From Toxorhynchites rutilus septentrionalis (Eukaryota > Arthropoda > Insecta > Diptera > Culicidae): 64,000 bases of DNA. This document shows, piece by piece, positions 55,741-64,000 of this stretch. The DNA lies in NCBI RefSeq assembly GCF_029784135.1, contig NC_073746.1:93308575-93372574 (forward strand), read 5' to 3'. A program made the translations under genes and the position numbers. Under the pieces are notes generated by a model. That model did no database searches. It had not been told where the DNA came from and saw only the letters and a list, made by a program, of their open reading frames with translations. Each line of letters opens with the position of its first letter. Position 1 is the first letter of the stretch.

Positions 55741-58160
55741 CCTTGGTTGTGGGGAGATATGATTTGAGTTGAAATTGAAATTGTGAACAAAAAAGAAACG
55801 TTTTTGGCGCTTCATCCAGTATGAAAGCTACCGTAAATTATGTATACAAAACAAAAGCATCAAATGTAAATTTTATTTCGGAAAGAAAGAAAACGCTGGA
55901 AAATTTGAAGATATAAATATTTTGTACAGAAGTGTCATACCGAATGAGTTTATTTAGGTCTAAATTATATAATACTAACTGAGAAAAAAAACATACAAAA
56001 GTATACCATCACCCTGAATATCCAGTTGATAATCGAAATCGATGAAAACTAAAAACGAAAGCTATACGGTAAATTGAAAGAAGCAAAAGAAGAAAAAATT
56101 ATACGCGTGTTGAATGAAACAGAGGCAAAAAGTCAATAAAATTAATTCTGCCCACAGAAAAAGGTGAATACAATGTTCTATTTTAATCTGAAAATGGTAT
56201 ACGTAATTTACACTCAAGAAAGCATTACATAGGTATTATGATACTTCCGAATCGATGAAGTGGAGAAATTATTAGTAAACAGATGTCTGAAACGTTGAAA
56301 CAAGAAAAAATATACGAAATTGTAACTTTTGGTATACGGTCACTGAAAAACACACAAACATCGATTTTGTTTCTGTTCTGATTCAAACAATAGTACTAAA
56401 TAAACACACAAAAGGAAAAAAATTGCGTGCCAAATTCAGTATACTAACCTAGAAAAAAAAAGAAATCGTGAATCGCGAGACATAAACAAACACTACGAAA
56501 AGAACAAAATAAAAAATCAAATCAAAATATTACGCTGCTTTCCAAACGGCTCGAACGCGACTTTTCCTTTCTTCCAGAAAGTCGGTGCAAAACAGCTTCA
56601 CAAGCGGAACACTTCCAGTGTTGCCAGATGATCTGCATTTATTAAGCAAAATGAAAGTATTTTCTCGCGCGTTTCTGTTCCAACAACGCTTACATCTTCG
56701 GATGGGTGGGAGTGAAAAGAGTATTGTGATTTCTGTACATAGTCAAATTAGTTTGTGTGCCGAGTATTAACACGGTAAACAACGGTTTTTATTTTTTGTT
56801 TTTTGTTTTGGTTTTGTTTATGGGAATTTTATCGTCGCCAACGAGCTGCAAAAAAAAACATTGTATATATTGCGCTAAAGTGAGTAAGGGAAAAGAAACT
56901 AAAATCCGCACCACGGGGCGTAAAAGTTGAGCACACTTTCTAACTACCTAACTAGTAGAGAAAATAAAAACGTACGAACTAAGGTATACATTCGATTTAA
57001 AAGCTGAGGAGTTTTAGACATTAATAGAGATACACGTAGGATAAACAATATTACATGAAATGAAACACACGTAAAACTTGTATTTATTGAACTAATAAAC
57101 TTCTAATTGCAAATAAAACGCAAAAGTTAATCACAAATCTAAACACTATAGCATTATTGAAAAACAAAAAAAACAACATGAAGTTTGAAATCCAGGTGCC
57201 GTCAAACTGGACGAAGGATGAAGGAGACAGAACGAAAACGTATACGTCAGCGGGAAACTATGAAAAACTAATTCGAAGCTGAGTAAATACACATTACAAT
57301 GGTATACTCGGAACGAAATTGGAAAATCAAATCAATGATACGAAATTAAAGAAGAAGTGAAAATCATCACAATATTTGAAACAGCAAGTACTAAAAAAAG
57401 TATACGTAAAATATATAAAAGAAAAAAAATATGTATAATTCGAACCAATATGAGGGGCCGAATTGAAGCAAACAAATCTGATGATATAAAACTCTAAGGT
57501 TAGCAATAAGCATAGAGGGTGTAATTAGTGTAACGTCGGGTGGAAGTTGGAAGAAAAGAAACCAACATCCAGACGAACCGATAATCCCCAACTGTATTTA
57601 TAGAAATATTGGATAACATCAACTCAAGCACTGTTTAAAACGAATACATTGAAGAAAACAGTCATTTCATGAAAAAAACAATTAGTTGACCCAGTTCAAT
57701 TGTAGATTTGAGTGTAGAGAGAATACGCCTCTGAATTGGAGCGGCAAAACGCGAACTGTAAAAAGTAATATTACGTTTATTCACTCTCCAGCTGCAAAAT
57801 TTTATCCCCTCTCTTCTACTACCATCCGTCATTCTGAGCCAATAGCAAAACACAGCAACAATCCAATCTAGCACCTAACGAAAAAAAAATAGAAACAGAC
57901 TTAGGTGCCAATTTGTTATTATTTGAAAACGCATGTTTCGTTTACAGTGCAGTGCGGCCCAAACTCACGGACGCACTCATGCATTGGTTCTCATTCGAAC
58001 AAAACCGTAATTACAAACTACACACAGTGAAGCAAAAAAAAATCTATAAAATATAGATATGAATATATATTATACGAGATATAAAAATCAATTATTATTT
58101 AAATGCAATTTTTAAAAATTTTAAAAAAGAAAAAGCTCAAAATAAAATATGTATATGTTA
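55740..58160 (+). other. A-rich, T-poor stretch enriched in GTATAC; possible untranslated transcript
   Basis: The plus strand is strongly A-rich and T-poor for over 2 kb, unlike the strand-symmetric AT-rich DNA around it. GTATAC occurs at 55842, 56001, 56197, 56332, 56439, 56984, 57240, 57302 and 57400. There is no coding frame of note. TTTCCTTTCTTCCAG at about 56564-56578 resembles a splice acceptor, and AATAAA words are frequent (57093, 57113, 58141). Such strand asymmetry fits a long 3' UTR or long non-coding RNA on the plus strand, possibly a distal part of the teashirt unit. This is inference. Confidence 0.3.
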
Positions 58161-58780
58161 AAAATTTCAAATCCATGCTTGTTCTCATTTCGCACCCGCT
58201 TCGCTACGAAAGAAAATTCGTTCTGTTTCTTTCCACATTGTCTTCGCTTTGAACTGATTGATGTTAGCGGTTGTGATAAGATCCTTCTTTATACTGTCGC
58301 GTGTGGTAAGTATACACGGTTTGTCAATGAAGGTTCGAGACTGGTAGAGAAAATTTATTTTGCAACAAGTTACTCTAATACATGTTAATTCTAATATTCA
58401 AAGTAGTTTTCGTAGCCTCAAATACACATCGGTTTAATAGCGATTCATACCTAAATCAGGTGAACACAGACGCGAATCAAGAATTGGCACACGAACTGTG
58501 ATTTGCGACTATCGCACTATCGAGTAGAAGAGTCCAACTTTTTGGATTGTGACATTCCGGATGAATTAGGCGGGTTCGGGCCATCAAATGCTTCCAAACT
58601 CTGAGATGATGTTCTCTAGTAACCGTTTGTTTTTGATACTCATTGACCAAATTTCGCGCTTAATTAACCATAACCATAATGTTTACTATCTGATCTGATC
58701 AAACTGAAACTGATTGATATGATTGAATCAAATATGCATTGTTCGTATACTTGGTGCCATTTTATGGTAACTTAATAATG
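58161..58780. other. AT-rich intergenic DNA, nothing recognised
   Basis: No gene or repeat recognised before the retrotransposon 3' end. Confidence 0.45.
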
Positions 58781-58847
58781 ATTCACCCTCTTTTATTGTA
58801 AAAACCTTTGTCACTGCTTGGAAAAAAAGTCACCCTCGCGTGGTTTC

Positions 58848-59326
58848 TCACCTGTCGAGACGTGAACCGATTAGGAAGCGCCCTCCAACTTGACGCGCGC
58901 CCCGTCACAGCCACCCTCGCAGGATTTCTCTTCCCAACGGAGCGCCGATTAGGCAGTGCCCTCCAACATAACACGCACTCCGTCACAGCAGCTCTCGTGG
59001 GGTATACACCGATCTGATGACGCCCTCCTAGGCGCTCGCTTCGTCTAGACGACCCTCGCAGTGTTCCTCCATCCAATCCACCAACAGGCATTTCCAGCCT
59101 TTTGTTGTCCTGCTCTCCAGATTCCGCTTACCCGTCGAGACTTGTACCGATTAGGAATTGCCCTCCAGCTTGACGCGCAACCCGTCACAGCCACCCTCGC
59201 AGGATTTCTCTTCCCAACGGAGCGCCGATTAGGCAGTGCCCTCCAACATAACGCGCACTCCGTCACAGCGACTCTCGTGGGGTACAGTCCGTTGCAGCAG
59301 CCCTCGCAGTTGTTTCTCTTCTACGG
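58848..59326 (-). repeat. R1 3' UTR with 280-bp tandem duplication and 78-bp subrepeats
   Basis: CCGATTAGG recurs at about 58867, 58945, 59147 and 59225. Offsets of 78 bp within a unit and 280 bp between units show two nested levels of duplication. Shared words are CGCCCTCCAACTTGACGCG-like, CGTCACAGCCACCCTCGCAG and TTCTCTTCCCAACGGAGCG. Variable tandem repeats in the 3' UTR may help template recognition in some non-LTR elements; here that is speculation. Confidence 0.85.
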
Positions 59327-61486
59327 TCAGGGGTTATTACCACGCTGGTCGACCCTCCATCTCCGCTGTAGCTCGGACATGATGTGCACGATTACACTGT
59401 TCACAGCGTTCCAGGTGCCCTCCTCGCGACACATTTCCTCCACTATGTTCCCGGCATGAAGGGCAGGCAGCCCCTCGCGTCTTGCGGTGAACCTGGGACA
59501 CTCGAATACCACGTGTTCTGGTGTTTCCTCCACGTCTTCACACTTCGGACAGAGTGGCGACGTTGCGTGCACGAACCGGTGCAAATATTGCCTGAAGCAG
59601 CCATGTCCAGACAGGAACTGTGTCAGATGAAAATTCACCTCCCCGTGCTTCCTGTTCAGCCAGGTCGATAGTACCGGTATGAGCCCATACGTCCACCTAC
59701 CTTTCTCCGCCGAGTCCCATTCCTGCTGCCACTTCAAGAGTGATTCTACTCTCGCTGTTTTCCGGATACCTCTGATTTCCTTCAGTCTGTAGCACTCTCC
59801 GTCTTCCGCCAGAGTGATGCCAATCAGGATCATGCCGGCGATAACGCAGACTGCCTCCAACGAGATCGTCCTATACGCGCTCGCCACTCGCATCGCCATG
59901 AGCCGAAACGTACGGTCCAGTTTTCTACGATTCCGATGGGTTTCGAGAGCCGCAGACCAGGCTGATGCTCCATACCGCAGTATGGACGAGGATACAGCAG
60001 CCAGAAGACGTCTTTTGCTACTGCAAGGTCCTGCGTTATTCGGCATTATTCTCGCTATCGCGCTAATGGACTTCTCTGCTTTCTCGCAGACGTAGTCGAC
60101 GTGGTTGTTGAAATTCAGCCGGTCGTCGATCATAACCCCCAAGTATTTCAATCTACGCTTAGAAGGTATCACGTGTTTCCCGACTGTAATTTCCGCTCGC
60201 TGCACGGCTTTGCAGTTACTCACCAACAATACTTCCGTTTTATTATGAGCAATCTGCAGTTTCACTGCTTGCATCCAGTTCTCTACTGAGACGATGGACT
60301 CGATTGCAAGTATCTTCACCTCTTCGAGTGTCTCGCCTGCCACTGTGAGAGCGATATCATCCGCGAAGCCCACGATCTCCACGCCTTTGGGAAGCTTCAG
60401 ATTCAGTACACCGTTATACATTACGTTCCAGAGCGTTGGGCCCAGGATAGAGCCTTGTGGTACGCCGGCCGTTATATTCAACGTTGTCCGCCCCATGCTC
60501 GTCTCGTAGACTAGGACGCGGTTCTGAAAGTAGCTTCCTAGAATTCTGCACAGGTACCCAGGAACCTTCATACGGTGTAGGGACTCGGCGATGGCTTCCC
60601 AGCTAGCGCTGTTGAAAGCATTCCTCACGTCGATCGTTACCATAGCACAATGTCGGTCGCCCCTCCGCTTTTGCTGTGATGCCTTCTCTGCTTTTTCAAC
60701 CACTGTCCGGATAGCATCAACGGTGGACCTGCCTTTCCGGAATCCAAACTGCATCTTTAACAGACCATGGTCACTCTCCGTACATTTCGTCAGTCTGTTG
60801 AGGATAATCCTTTCCAAGAGTTTCCCGAGCGTATCCAGCAGGCATATAGGCCTATAGGATGTTGGTACCCCCGGGGGCTTTCCTGGTTTTGGCAGCAACA
60901 CTAACTTTTGGATCTTCCATTTCTTAGGAAAGTGACCATCATCCAGGCATTTCTGTAGCACTATCCTGAAGATGTCCGGGAACGCCTGAATCGCCGTTTT
61001 CGAGGCCGCGTTGGGGATTCCGTCGGGGCCGGGCGCTTTCTTTACCTGCAGTCTCTTCGCCACTGCTACCAGTTCTTCACTGGAAACTTGAGAACGTTCG
61101 GTAGCGATTTCGGCGTACGGTGTCGGTGGCCATATCGTAGGATCATGCATCGGAAATAAACCCTCCACAATGACCTTCAGCTTCTCGGGACACGATTCGA
61201 CGGGCGTCACAGGTCCTCTGATCTTCGCCATCACGACTCGATACGCGTTACCCCATGGGTTGGCATCTGCCTCTCGGCACAGCTCCTTAAAACAGTTCGC
61301 TTTGCTCATTGTAATTTCCCGTTTCAAGGCGGCTCTAGCTGCTCGGTACATCGTAGAGAGGAACGTCTCTATCAGCACTGTTTCGTGCTCTCTGAACGCG
61401 TCTTCTGGCTCGAAGACAGCTAGCGCGAAGGTTGCGGAGAGAGTCGTTCCACCAGTAAGCTGGGCGTCTTCCATTTTTTGGTGCAA
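59327..61486 (-). pseudogene. R1-clade ORF2, reverse transcriptase part
   Basis: This open frame of about 719 codons carries the reverse transcriptase that copies the element's RNA at the nicked target. Visible motifs are APGPDGIPNAA, SYRPICLLDTLGKLLERIIL, FGFRKGRSTVDAI, VPQGSILGPTLWN and the catalytic GFADDIALTVAG (F-ADD). Downstream are LKYLGVMIDDRLNF, the R1-type RYGASAWSAAL and ASAYRTISLEAVCVIAGM, and a C-terminal CPKCEDVEETPEHVVFECP Cys/His motif. The frame has no internal stop. It is out of frame with the endonuclease part (61335-62222); the real frame switches near 61345-61380, around YRAARAALKREI. The nominal start at 61486 is therefore not a true start. One indel is the only coding defect I see in ORF2. 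Confidence 0.92.
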
Positions 61487-62270
61487 CTTTCCTCGGCATG
61501 GTAGTGTCGCATGCTCTCACCAGTAGATCTGTCAACTTTTCTGCGTTCCAATCTGAAACTACGCTATCTAGACGAAGTGCTTCGACGAAAAGCTCCTTGT
61601 CGAAAGCATTCGTCTTCCACTTCCGCTCACAGCTTATTGTCCTCCGAACTAGCACGTGGTTTCGTTGACCGATTCTGTACCGGATCGCCTGGTGATCACT
61701 GTGCGTATACGACTCGCAAACTTTCCACTCCGTACTCGCCAACAGCGACGGACTGCAAAAAGTAACGTCGATGATGGATTCGCGCCCATCTTTCCGGAAA
61801 GTGCTGGTGGTACCTTCGTTCAGTAACGTTACTTCCAGCTTTTCTAGAGCTTCCAGTAGACTGTACCCTCTGATGTTGGTGCATCTACTTCCCCACTCCA
61901 CCGCCCAGGCGTTGAAGTCGCCTCCAATGACGATCGGTGTTCTACCAATTAGTTCCTCGGTCATTGCGTCTAGCATCTGGTGGAATTGATCAGTTGTCCA
62001 TCTCGGGGGTACGTAGCAACTACACATGAAGATTCCATTAATTTTGGCGATTACGAAACCTTCATGTGAACCTCCAACCACTTCCTGGATAGGATATCTG
62101 CCCATCACCTGTATTGCAGCAATCCCTAAACTATCCGTCGCCCAGCTGCCGTTATCACGGGGTACTCGGTACGGCTTCGCTATGATTGCATCGCATTTTG
62201 TCTCTGTTGTCGACTGCCACAACAGTTGCTGAGCTGTGTTGCAATGGTTCAGATTGATCTGAATTATCTC
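61335..62270 (-). pseudogene. R1-clade ORF2, APE endonuclease part
   Basis: This is the apurinic-endonuclease-like domain that nicks the insertion target. Motifs include SLGIAAIQVMGRYPIQEVVG, CSCYVPPRWT, the core GGDFNAWAVEWGS (Asp and Asn of the active site), the SIIDVTFCSPSL block and YTHSDHQAIRYRI (Ser-Asp-His). It continues with MPRKVAPKNGRRPAYWWND and CLRARRRVQRARNSADRD, the usual linker into the reverse transcriptase, then leaves the frame and hits a stop at 61335. The open frame reaches up to about 62270, overlapping the ORF1 stop (62273-62275), so ORF2 was probably translated by reinitiation or frameshifting. Confidence 0.9.
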
Positions 62271-62272
62271 CG

Positions 62273-62455
62273 TTACTGCGATTCTGCTAACGCATTCTTA
62301 TACGAGGGACACTTGAAGCTTCCTGTCGCATGGTCGTTGCCGTTCTCTGGTTTGCAGAGCAGGCATTTCGGTTGCTTCGTGCAGTCTCTCGCAACGTGCC
62401 TTTGGGAGATTCGGGGTTGAATTTCGGAGAATCCCCCAAGTATCGGATTAGTCAA
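62273..62455 (-). pseudogene. R1-clade ORF1, C-terminal end (partial)
   Basis: It encodes ISQRHVARDC and CLLCKPENGNDHATGSFKCP, a retroelement Cys/His knuckle of the kind that binds RNA in ORF1 proteins of R1/I/Jockey elements. It ends in ALAESQ and a TAA at 62273-62275. All sequence upstream is lost at the junction with the gypsy LTR near 62455. Confidence 0.8.
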
Positions 62456-62658
62456 GGAAATAATAATACCGTCGTGATTGATGGTTAACCATCTACTAAA
62501 TTTTATTTACAACTTATTACAACTCAACATGTGTCCGGCTGGCCGAGTAAGCCGATGACCGTCATCATCGGGTGGTGAATTGGTGTGTATACACGCGTAT
62601 ATACATAATGCGCAAGTGGTAGATCACCAGCACGATATAATGGTCGTGTCCGCCACAG
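62456..62658 (-). mobile_element. 3' LTR of a Ty3/gypsy element
   Basis: The minus-strand polypurine tract AAGGGGGAAG (62670-62661) marks the start of the 3' LTR, which begins about TGTGGCGGACACG and ends near 62456. Inside are AATAAAATTT (polyadenylation signal, about 62500) and an alternating GTATATACGCGTGTATACAC palindrome (about 62587-62606). The exact outer border is not proved because the second LTR lies outside the window. Confidence 0.6.
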
Positions 62659-62677
62659 TACTTCCCCCTTAAACTTT

Positions 62678-63390
62678 CTAGTATTGGCGGGGAATATGAA
62701 CACGACGACCTGATCGTGTTTGATATACTGGACGATCGGCGATAGTTGATGTTGTTCCTCTGGTATTGGTAGCTGGCGCTGTACCGTCGACATTGTCACG
62801 ATGTATGAAGGCAGCCTTGAGACGATCGATGGATATGGGTGACGATTTGCCGTTAATGTCAACTACAAAGACTTTTTTCCGACGGCGCAGTACACGATAC
62901 GGGCCATCGAACGGGTGTGAGAGTGGTGGTCTAACTGTGTCGATTCGTACAAAGACGTGGCTGCAGGTAGCTAGCTCTTTCTGCACGAACGTAGATGGTT
63001 TGGAATGGTCGCTCGTTGGTACGGGACGGATGTGTGCCATCACCTTTCGCAGATCGGTGATGAATTCGTGTGAAGGCTTCGTATTTTTGGCCTCCACGAA
63101 GAATTCTCCTGGCAGCCGAAGAGTCGTTCCATACACTAACTCTGCTGTTGATGATTGTATGTCTTCCTTGATTGAAGAACGCATACCAAGGAGAACGAGT
63201 GGAAGGGAATCTGACCACTTAATATTGTCATGACATTTTATCGCTGCTTTGAGCTGACGGTGTGTGCGCTCTATCTGCCCGTTTGCTTGTGGGTGATAGG
63301 GCGTCGTTCGCAAGTGGTTGATGCCGAAGGTTTTTGCCAGTGTTCGAAATAGGTCCGACTCGAATTGTCTACCTAAATCAGACGGCGGTC
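62678..63390 (-). pseudogene. Ty3/gypsy integrase, C-terminal half
   Basis: Integrase inserts the cDNA. Visible parts are GRQFESDLFRTLAKTFGINH (end of the catalytic core with the second Asp region), the YHPQANGQIERTHRQLKAA core motif with the catalytic Glu, LVYGTTLRLPGEFF, and a C-terminal domain ending in VFVVDINGKSSPISIDRLKA. The zinc-binding N-terminus and first half of the core are missing. The sequence is joined directly, out of frame, to the RNase H start at about 63385. The frame ends at 62678, next to the polypurine tract, as expected for the end of pol. Confidence 0.88.
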
Positions 63391-64000
63391 TTCGTTTACT
63401 TGGTGCAGAACAGCACCGATTGCCGTACCAGAGGCATCGACTTCGAGAGCGAGTGTGGCATCAGTCGATGGGTGTGCTAGTAGTGCGGCATCTGAAAGGT
63501 TTTGCTTACACTTCTCAAATGCACTGGTTGTAGTTGAATCCCAGACAAGGGTGGTTCGGTCGTTTTTAACGTTGCCATGTATCATCGCTTGTAAAGTTTG
63601 CTGAACTTCGGCGGCACGAGGTATAAAGCGACGATAAAAGTTGATTGCGCCCAGGAACCTTTTTAATTGCATCGCGGTTGTCGGCTTCGGGAATTCCAAA
63701 ATTGTTGCTACTTTGCTCGGCTTCGGTTTGATCCCTTGGGGTGTGATCTGGTGACCGAGAAACTCGACCTCGGGAAGGCCGATCTGACATTTCCCTGGGT
63801 TGATGATGAGTCCGTTTTCACGAAGTCGCTCGAACACCATCCTCAAATGCTGTTTGTGCTCGGCAATATCTTTTGACGCAATACAAAGATCGTCTACATA
63901 CGGGTAAACGAAATCCAAGTCGCCCAGAATCTCGTGTAGATGTCTTTGTAGAGTCTGGCCGGCGTTGCGAAGTCCAAACGTCATGTACTTAAATTCGTAC
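63373..64000 (-). pseudogene. Ty3/gypsy reverse transcriptase and RNase H start, partial
   Basis: The frame enters from the window edge (FKYMTFGLRNAGQTLQR), carries the catalytic YPYVDDLCIAS, CQIGLPEVEFLGHQITPQGI, FLGAINFYRRFIP and LLAHPSTDATLALEVDASGT (first RNase H Asp), and stops at 63373. RNase H is cut after about 25 residues by an internal deletion that fuses it to integrase. The wording of the FLGHQI and SIDRLK regions resembles the CsRn1 branch of Ty3/gypsy elements; this is from memory. Non-functional copy. Confidence 0.9.

Larger units (their letters stand above)
58783..62455 (-). mobile_element. R1-clade non-LTR retrotransposon, nearly full ORF2
   Basis: On the minus strand come, in order, the end of ORF1 (cysteine knuckle), an APE-type endonuclease, reverse transcriptase and a C-terminal Cys/His motif, then a 3' UTR with a 280-bp tandem duplication and an AATAAA (58792-58797). 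GC is much higher than the surroundings, so the insertion is recent. The 5' end is cut at 62455, where a gypsy LTR begins. There is no RNase H domain and the C-terminal sequence style is that of the R1 clade. This copy is not in rDNA. Confidence 0.88.

Noticed and set aside
59061..61526. Plus-strand frames opposite the R1 element
   Set aside because: They are shadows of the minus-strand ORF2 and its repeated 3' UTR.

Overview
The window looks like a stretch of a culicine (Aedes/Culex-type) mosquito chromosome. It is an AT-rich, transposon-filled eukaryotic locus containing one host developmental gene that can be recognised with confidence. The mosquito assignment rests on an insect teashirt/tiptop zinc-finger gene, a Feilai-like tRNA SINE fragment, an R1-clade retrotransposon and many MITEs. 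No species can be named from the sequence alone.

Host gene: the plus strand carries the mosquito teashirt/tiptop orthologue in two coding exons. A 56-nt coding exon at 21132-21187 encodes the conserved N-terminus (MLHEAVMLEIYRQAL...). It ends in a GT donor and joins in phase 2, across a 23.2-kb intron, to one long exon at 44394-47820. The predicted protein is 1160 aa, with three widely spaced teashirt fingers, a fourth C-terminal tiptop-type finger and a PLDLS CtBP-binding motif. A GC-richer leader of about 1.3 kb precedes exon 1, and a 3' UTR of about 1.1 kb follows exon 2. GC-richer islands upstream (about 2.4-4.65 kb and 18.1-19.8 kb) and within the intron (about 27.5-28.7 kb and 36.3-38.7 kb) are the best candidates for cis-regulatory DNA.

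Upstream repeat block (1-16.4 kb): it holds a tRNA-type SINE with target-site duplications and a foldback element. Two tandem-repeat-bearing elements share the same head sequence; one carries a six-copy 286-bp higher-order array and the other an inserted solo LTR. There is also a 1.7-kb terminal-inverted-repeat element with a nested pogo-like MITE, a second pogo-like MITE, a frameshifted mariner, and a 46-codon minus-strand ORF of unknown identity.

Intron repeats: these include several MITEs, more SINE copies and mariner and Tc1 remnants. A 110-bp tandem array lies directly behind a well-spaced TATA/Inr pair, and a 280-300-bp tandem repeat and an almost perfect 33-bp hairpin are also present.

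Downstream (49-64 kb): a pogo/Tc1-type MITE, a hAT MITE with a perfect 8-bp duplication, and a strongly A-rich 2.4-kb stretch enriched in GTATAC. These are followed by a nearly full-length minus-strand R1-clade non-LTR retrotransposon with one frameshift, which abuts a minus-strand Ty3/gypsy element with an internal deletion that runs off the window. No bacterial-type operon, CRISPR array or rRNA gene is visible. Long gene-free stretches are listed explicitly.
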